Assembly: GCA_035627835.1 (NCBI GenBank)
Contig: DASPKX010000146.1
Span: 1-17,295 of the forward strand
Source of the DNA: DASPKX01 sp035627835
Lineage (GTDB): Bacteria; Verrucomicrobiota; Verrucomicrobiia; Limisphaerales; SXQI01
DNA: 17,295 nt
Direction of reading: 5' to 3'
A program made the translations under genes and the position numbers. The notes beneath the pieces are model-generated. The model had not been told where the DNA came from, searched no databases, and worked only from the letters and a program-made list of their open reading frames with translations. Position 1 is the first letter of the stretch; every line of letters begins with the position of its first letter. Of this stretch, positions 14,062 to 17,295 are shown piece by piece.

Positions 14062-14925
14062 TTAGGTGTTGATGATTTCGCCGCCGTTCGGATGCAGAAA
14101 TTGCCCGCTCATAAACGACGAATCATTGGATGCCAGGAAGACGAAACAGGGCGCGACCTCCGCTGGCTCACCCGCCCGTTCCATCGGCACACTGGCTCCA
14201 AAGCTCTCGACCTTCTCTCCAGGGAATGTGCTCGGGATCAAAGGAGTCCAGATCGGCCCCGGGGCCACGCCATTCACCCGAATCTTTTTCTTCGCGAGGT
14301 TCAACGATAATGAACGTGTGAACGCCACTTCAGCGCCTTTCGTGGCAGAATAATCGAGGAGTTTCGGGCTTCCTCTAAATGCGGTGACAGACGCGGTGTT
14401 AATGATCGAAGAGCCTTCTTTCAAGTGCGGCAACGCCGCTTTCGTCATGAAGAAGTAGCCGAACACATTCGTCCGAAACGTGCGCTCCAACTGCTCCTCG
14501 GTGATGTCCTCGATGCTGTCCTGCGGGTGCTGCTCGGAGGCGTTGTTCACCAGGATGTCCACGCCGCCGAATTGCTTAACCACCTTCTCCACGGCGCGCT
14601 GGCAGAAGGATTCTTTGCCGATATCGCCAGCGATCAACAGGCACTCGCCCTCATGCTCCTCAATCAGGCGACGGGTTTCGTCCGCATCCTCATGCTCATT
14701 TAAGTAGAGCACGGCCACTTTGGCGCCTTCCTCCGCAAACGCCACCGCAACGGCGCGGCCGATCCCGCTATCCGCGCCTGTGATGATCGCCACCTTGCCA
14801 GCGAGCTTTCCCGTGCCCTTCTGATGCGGAATTTCCGCCTTGGGCTTCGGCGTCATTTCTGACTCGCGCCCCGGCCTGGTGGATTGTGTTTGCTTCGGTC
14901 TGGTTTTTTTCTGGTTCTCGGCCAT
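14062..14925 (-). CDS. SDR oxidoreductase of the YghA/YhdF type
   Basis: Protein of 287 residues from ATG 14925, chosen because AGAGGA (minus strand, about 5 nt upstream) is a good Shine-Dalgarno site. The longer frame to 14979 adds residues that do not resemble the family. It has the characteristic N-terminal extension before the Rossmann fold, with PGRESEMTPKP (about 18-28), found in YghA and the Bacillus YhdF/YdaD group. Classical SDR motifs follow: TGADSGIG (49-56), NNAS (127-130), S179, Y192 and K196, then APGPIWTPLIPS. These enzymes reduce aldehydes or oxidise sugars with NAD(P) and are often linked to stress; the substrate here is unknown. A hairpin abuts the ribosome site. No operon partner is evident; the upstream minus-strand gene ends 102 nt before the start. 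Confidence 0.92.
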   Translation of the reverse strand: MAENQKKTRPKQTQSTRPGRESEMTPKPKAEIPHQKGTGKLAGKVAIITGADSGIGRAVAVAFAEEGAKVAVLYLNEHEDADETRRLIEEHEGECLLIAGDIGKESFCQRAVEKVVKQFGGVDILVNNASEQHPQDSIEDITEEQLERTFRTNVFGYFFMTKAALPHLKEGSSIINTASVTAFRGSPKLLDYSATKGAEVAFTRSLSLNLAKKKIRVNGVAPGPIWTPLIPSTFPGEKVESFGASVPMERAGEPAEVAPCFVFLASNDSSFMSGQFLHPNGGEIINT

Positions 14926-14934
14926 AGAAGTCCT

Positions 14935-14955
14935 CTTTGTCCCTGTGGAACAAAG
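14935..14955 (-). promoter_or_regulatory. Hairpin touching the Shine-Dalgarno site of the SDR gene
   Basis: On the minus strand CTTTGTTCC-ACA-GGGACAAAG pairs over 9 positions (one G-U) with a 3-nt loop, directly followed by AGGA of the ribosome site and, 5 nt on, the ATG. A stem this close to the site may affect translation start. It could also be a weak hairpin with no role. Confidence 0.35.
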
Positions 14956-15027
14956 TGGCCGAATAAACCAGACCAGCAATCAGGGGCGTTACGGATTGCC
15001 CGTTCAGGGGCGAGGCTTTCCGCTCAG

Positions 15028-15702
15028 TTACTTCTTCTTAACGACTGATTCCACGCGAATTTGCTTTAGAGCTTCAGGCTCTTTGTAGTGCCGCTTTAGC
15101 CCACCTTCACTCAGCATCTTGGCAGGGACGCGGCTGATGAACTCAGGAAAAATGCGCTCCACTCGTTTTCGGAGCAGGTTCTGGCCAGTCTTTGAGCCCC
15201 AGAAGTCATCCTGGATTTTGCTTAATTGAATGGCGGCTTCTTCGGTGGTCAAAGTTTCGCCGCGCCCGAGCACCCACACCAATTCTGGGTCGCTCTCCAG
15301 GCTAATCGGGAAGGGGACGAACTTCGGCTTGAATTCGGGATCTTCATTTTCCTCCTCGCGCGGGCCGACTTTTACGGCGCCCTTCAGCACCTCGCCGTCC
15401 ACCTTCACCTCCACCTGCGCGGTGTTTTTCTTTTCATCCGCGACGATGGTCACGTTGCCGTTGCCGAAGTTTTCCTCGAACTGCCGCTGCAGTTCTTCAA
15501 CGCTCGCTTCCTCCAGGTTTGGCAACTCGACGCGAGTGCAGAATTTGTCGAAACTCTCGACTTTCACCCGCGTGCTGATCTGCTCCTCGCACGCCGAATA
15601 AATCTTTTTCACCAGGCTCTGATCGCCCACGGCTTTGGGTAAAATGTCCTTCAATAAAGCGAGCACTTCCGCGTTGCGGTTCGGGTTCTGTTTCTTTGCC
15701 AT
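15028..15702 (-). CDS. Conserved-looking cytosolic protein of unknown function (224 residues)
   Basis: Start ATG 15702 (MAKKQNPNRN) is preferred; the longer frame to 15771 runs into the divergent promoter zone and adds unlikely residues. It is hydrophilic with no signal peptide or membrane segment. An N-terminal helix region (about 10-45) is followed by a mixed segment with a beta-rich stretch (NVTIVADEKKNTAQVEVKV, about 82-100). Next comes an acidic run (GPREEENEDPEF), then a C-terminal helical half with WVLGRGETLTTEEAA, a segment DDFWGSKTGQNLLRKRVERIF, and a Lys-rich end. I do not recognise a domain. Clustered Lys/Arg at both ends would suit nucleic acid or ribosome contact, which is speculation. 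It is transcribed away from the esterase gene across a 130-nt gap. Confidence 0.8.
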   Translation of the reverse strand: MAKKQNPNRNAEVLALLKDILPKAVGDQSLVKKIYSACEEQISTRVKVESFDKFCTRVELPNLEEASVEELQRQFEENFGNGNVTIVADEKKNTAQVEVKVDGEVLKGAVKVGPREEENEDPEFKPKFVPFPISLESDPELVWVLGRGETLTTEEAAIQLSKIQDDFWGSKTGQNLLRKRVERIFPEFISRVPAKMLSEGGLKRHYKEPEALKQIRVESVVKKK

Positions 15703-15797
15703 AATCACATCCGACAAGGGGGCCAGCGTTGTGCCTGCGCGCCTGCTTCGTGGCAAGACAATGTTGAGCACGCGTGAAAGAATCGGCGCGGGTCATC

Positions 15798-15826
15798 TTG
15801 GCGCGCCAGCAGGTGTGCTGTTTAAT
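15798..15826 (+). promoter_or_regulatory. Candidate promoter for the esterase gene (leaderless geometry)
   Basis: TTGGCG at 15798-15803 and TTTAAT at 15821-15826 (5 of 6 consensus bases), spacer 17 nt. The -10-like box ends exactly 6 nt before ATG 15833. This is the best -10 of the four and supports that start over the in-frame ATG at 15761. Confidence 0.4.
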
Positions 15827-15832
15827 GGCCGC

Positions 15833-16462
15833 ATGTTGAAGAGCGACTTCATCCCCTCCCCTGCCGGTGTGCCCGGCCCTTTGCTCATCATGATGCATGG
15901 GCTCGGCGACAGCATTGAGGGTTATCGATGGCTTCCGCTTGGCATCAAAATCCCGCAGCTCAGCTATTTGCTTCTGAACGCTCCGGACTCGTACTACGGC
16001 GGGTTCTCATGGTACGATTTTGTTGAGAACCCCGGCCCGGGCATCAAGCGCAGCCGGGAGTTGGTCTTTGACGTCATTGAGGCTTATCGCCAGAAGGGCT
16101 TCGACACATCCAAAATGTTCATTGGCGGCTTCTCCCAGGGCTGCTTGATGACGCTGGATGTGGGGTTGCGGTCGCCGCACCGGTTCGCTGGGCTGATTGG
16201 CATCAGCGGTTACGTGCATGAACCCGCGGCGTTGATCCCTGAGCTATCGCCGGTCGCGCGTGAGCAGCAGTTGCTCATTACCCATGGCACACAAGACACT
16301 TTGCTGCCGATCGACCAGGTGCGCGCGCAAGTCGCCATGCTCCGCGAAGCCGGTTTGAAGATCGAATGGCGCGAGTTCCAGAAAGCTCACACGATCGCGG
16401 GCGAAGCCGAACTCGACCTCCTCCGCACTTTCATCAAGGCGCGATTAAACGCCGGCGCCTGA
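15833..16462 (+). CDS. Carboxylesterase/phospholipase-type alpha/beta hydrolase
   Basis: Serine hydrolase of 209 residues from ATG 15833, close to the usual 200-225 for this family. The frame is open further back (ATGs at 15635 and 15761), but those extensions do not look like the family, and the promoter-like pair fits 15833. The oxyanion-side motif MMHGLGDS occurs at about 20-27. The nucleophile is S101 in GGFSQGC, the acid D155 in THGTQDTLLP, and the base H186 in KAHTIAGE. The third base of the usual 'GxSxGG' is Cys here. These enzymes cleave short acyl esters or lysophospholipids and are mostly cytosolic; no signal peptide is seen. The last 18 nt overlap the convergent DUF420 gene. Confidence 0.93.
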   Translation: MLKSDFIPSPAGVPGPLLIMMHGLGDSIEGYRWLPLGIKIPQLSYLLLNAPDSYYGGFSWYDFVENPGPGIKRSRELVFDVIEAYRQKGFDTSKMFIGGFSQGCLMTLDVGLRSPHRFAGLIGISGYVHEPAALIPELSPVAREQQLLITHGTQDTLLPIDQVRAQVAMLREAGLKIEWREFQKAHTIAGEAELDLLRTFIKARLNAGA

Positions 16463-16888
16463 GCGCGCCTGCGGGAAGATGACGTAGAGCAGGAAGTAGA
16501 TCAGCACACCGGTCACAGACACATACATCCACAACGGCCATGTCCAGCGGGCGATCTTTCGATGCTTCTCATCCTGCCGTTTTAATCCCCGCACCACGGT
16601 CACGAAGATCAGCGGCAAAATCACCACCGCAAGGATGGTGTGCGTGAGCAGGATGACGAGATAAATGGGGCGGAACCATTGCGGGTTCGCGAACACCACT
16701 CGTCCTGCATGTGAGTGGTAGTAAAGATAGCTGGTGAGGAACAACGCCGAGGTGATCAATGCGCCAACCATGCACCGAATGTGCGCCTGCTGGTTCTTTC
16801 GCTTAATGAAATAGAAGCCGAACGACAGCAGAACCGTGCTGCAGGTGTTCAGAAACGCGTTAAGCGCGGGCAGGTCGGTCACGCTCAT
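16445..16888 (-). CDS. DUF420 family membrane protein (CtaM/YozB-like)
   Basis: Small integral membrane protein of 147 residues with four hydrophobic segments (about 12-29, 40-57, 74-96 and 117-137). Histidines are placed as in the DUF420 family: H36, the YYHSHAG motif around 57-63, the LLTHT motif around 80-84, and the KHRKIARWTWPLW segment. Family members YozB/CtaM are needed for function or maturation of haem-A cytochrome oxidases in Bacillus and Staphylococcus. Its ATG overlaps the SCO gene stop as ATGA (16885-16888), which agrees with a role in oxidase assembly. Its own stop overlaps the esterase gene's stop region by 18 nt, so the convergent transcripts are complementary there. Confidence 0.85.
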   Translation of the reverse strand: MSVTDLPALNAFLNTCSTVLLSFGFYFIKRKNQQAHIRCMVGALITSALFLTSYLYYHSHAGRVVFANPQWFRPIYLVILLTHTILAVVILPLIFVTVVRGLKRQDEKHRKIARWTWPLWMYVSVTGVLIYFLLYVIFPQARSGAGV

Positions 16889-17295
16889 CGCGCGGGCTCC
16901 CTCTCCAGATCCTTGATGATCTTTAGCAATGTGTCCTGCGCGAACGGCTCCAGCGATTCAACCGATGCGCGAACTCTCCCCTTTTTATCGACGACCATGA
17001 AGTTCGAGCTGTGGATGAAGAGATCATTCTCATTTTCCTGCTGGCCAGGATCTTTCTCCATTGTGGTGAACTTTAAATCCTGAACAGCTAGCCGCGCGAT
17101 CTCCTTCTTTGGGCCTGTCAAAAAGCTCCACCGCTTTGGGTCGGCTTCAAAGCGCGCGCTATACTCTTTCATCACCGTTGGGGTGTCGTTCTCTGGATCG
17201 GTCGTCAAGGTCACGAAACGCGCATTTGGGCCTGCGCTCCTGGCCAACGTGGCCATCTCTCGGGTCATAGTCGGGCATGGCCCGCCGCAACGCGT
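16885..17295 (-). CDS. SCO1/SenC-type copper chaperone, N-terminus outside the window
   Basis: Thioredoxin-fold protein that delivers copper to the CuA site of cytochrome c oxidase. The frame is open to the window edge; the first visible residues are TRCGGPCPTMTREMATL, which contains the CxxxC copper ligands (C3 and C7 of the visible part). A methionine further in should not be taken as the start. The expected third ligand is the histidine of LFIHSSNFMVVDKKGRV. VTLTTDPENDTP is the typical SCO strand after the redox helix. About 136 residues are visible; the missing part would hold a signal sequence or anchor and about 60 residues. It overlaps the DUF420 gene by ATGA. Genes for oxidase subunits probably lie beyond the edge. 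Confidence 0.93.
   Translation of the reverse strand, partial: TRCGGPCPTMTREMATLARSAGPNARFVTLTTDPENDTPTVMKEYSARFEADPKRWSFLTGPKKEIARLAVQDLKFTTMEKDPGQQENENDLFIHSSNFMVVDKKGRVRASVESLEPFAQDTLLKIIKDLEREPAR

Noticed and set aside
14003..14062. Leader peptide gene after the AAGGAGG of the nested hairpin (TTG at 14015, 16 codons)
   Set aside because: The product is Pro/Arg-rich with no repeated control codon, there is no plus-strand gene downstream to control, and the ribosome site is buried in the stem.
15635..15832. N-terminal extension of the esterase (ATG at 15635 or 15761)
   Set aside because: The extension overlaps the divergent gene's start and does not resemble the family. The promoter-like pair and family length favour 15833.
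1..17295. Mobile element, prophage, CRISPR or defence island
   Set aside because: No transposase, integrase, terminal repeats, restriction or toxin-antitoxin genes were seen. Almost all genes are housekeeping or metabolic types with similar composition.

Overview
The window is dense bacterial chromosome with a moderately high GC content. It holds seventeen genes, one of them broken in two, and no stretch over 300 bases without a gene. Several traits point to a Verrucomicrobia-type organism, possibly Planctomycetes-related. Shine-Dalgarno sites are rare, and some genes look leaderless. A broken gene ends in a 'GRYPESL ... GFLLYSVG ... DD' module that I associate with that superphylum. A plant-Deg-like protease with a 'YGGLVFTPL' second PDZ is also present. 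This lineage call is inference; there is no rRNA or tRNA to confirm it. I see no mobile element, CRISPR array, integrase or RNA gene.

Layout. (1) 1-2605, plus strand: proA (proline biosynthesis, missing one base of its start) followed 5 nt later by a gene resembling the glutathionylspermidine-synthase/circularly permuted ATP-grasp class. (2) 2602-6669, minus strand: a tight five-gene operon, larB - larC - Trm112-like protein - NADPH:FMN reductase-like flavoprotein - zinc-dependent alcohol dehydrogenase. Three of the four junctions are ATGA overlaps and the fourth is a 9-nt gap. LarB and LarC make the nickel-pincer nucleotide cofactor; LarC carries a very large histidine tract. Neither larE nor larA is in the window. 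(3) 6771-9225, plus strand: der (ribosome-assembly GTPase) and, after a likely terminator, a classical SDR oxidoreductase. (4) 9232-12146, minus strand: a secreted HtrA/Deg-type protease with an intact His-Asp-Ser triad, overlapping by ATGA a paralogue whose three catalytic positions are all substituted. (5) 12254-13943, plus strand: an anchored protein interrupted by a frameshift near 12803, then a 68-codon unknown gene. (6) 14062-15702, minus strand: an SDR of the YghA/YhdF type and an unknown 224-residue protein. (7) 15833-16462, plus strand: a carboxylesterase/phospholipase-type hydrolase. (8) 16445-17295, minus strand: a SCO-type copper chaperone (running off the edge with its CxxxC motif just inside) and a DUF420/CtaM-like membrane protein, probably the tail of a cytochrome oxidase operon.

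The clearest novelty candidates are the nickel-pincer operon with its unexpected partners, the protease/pseudoprotease pair, and a recurring promoter geometry. At four genes a -35/-10-like pair ends exactly 6 nt before the chosen start codon, which suggests leaderless transcription. I found no unmistakable new defence or mobile system.
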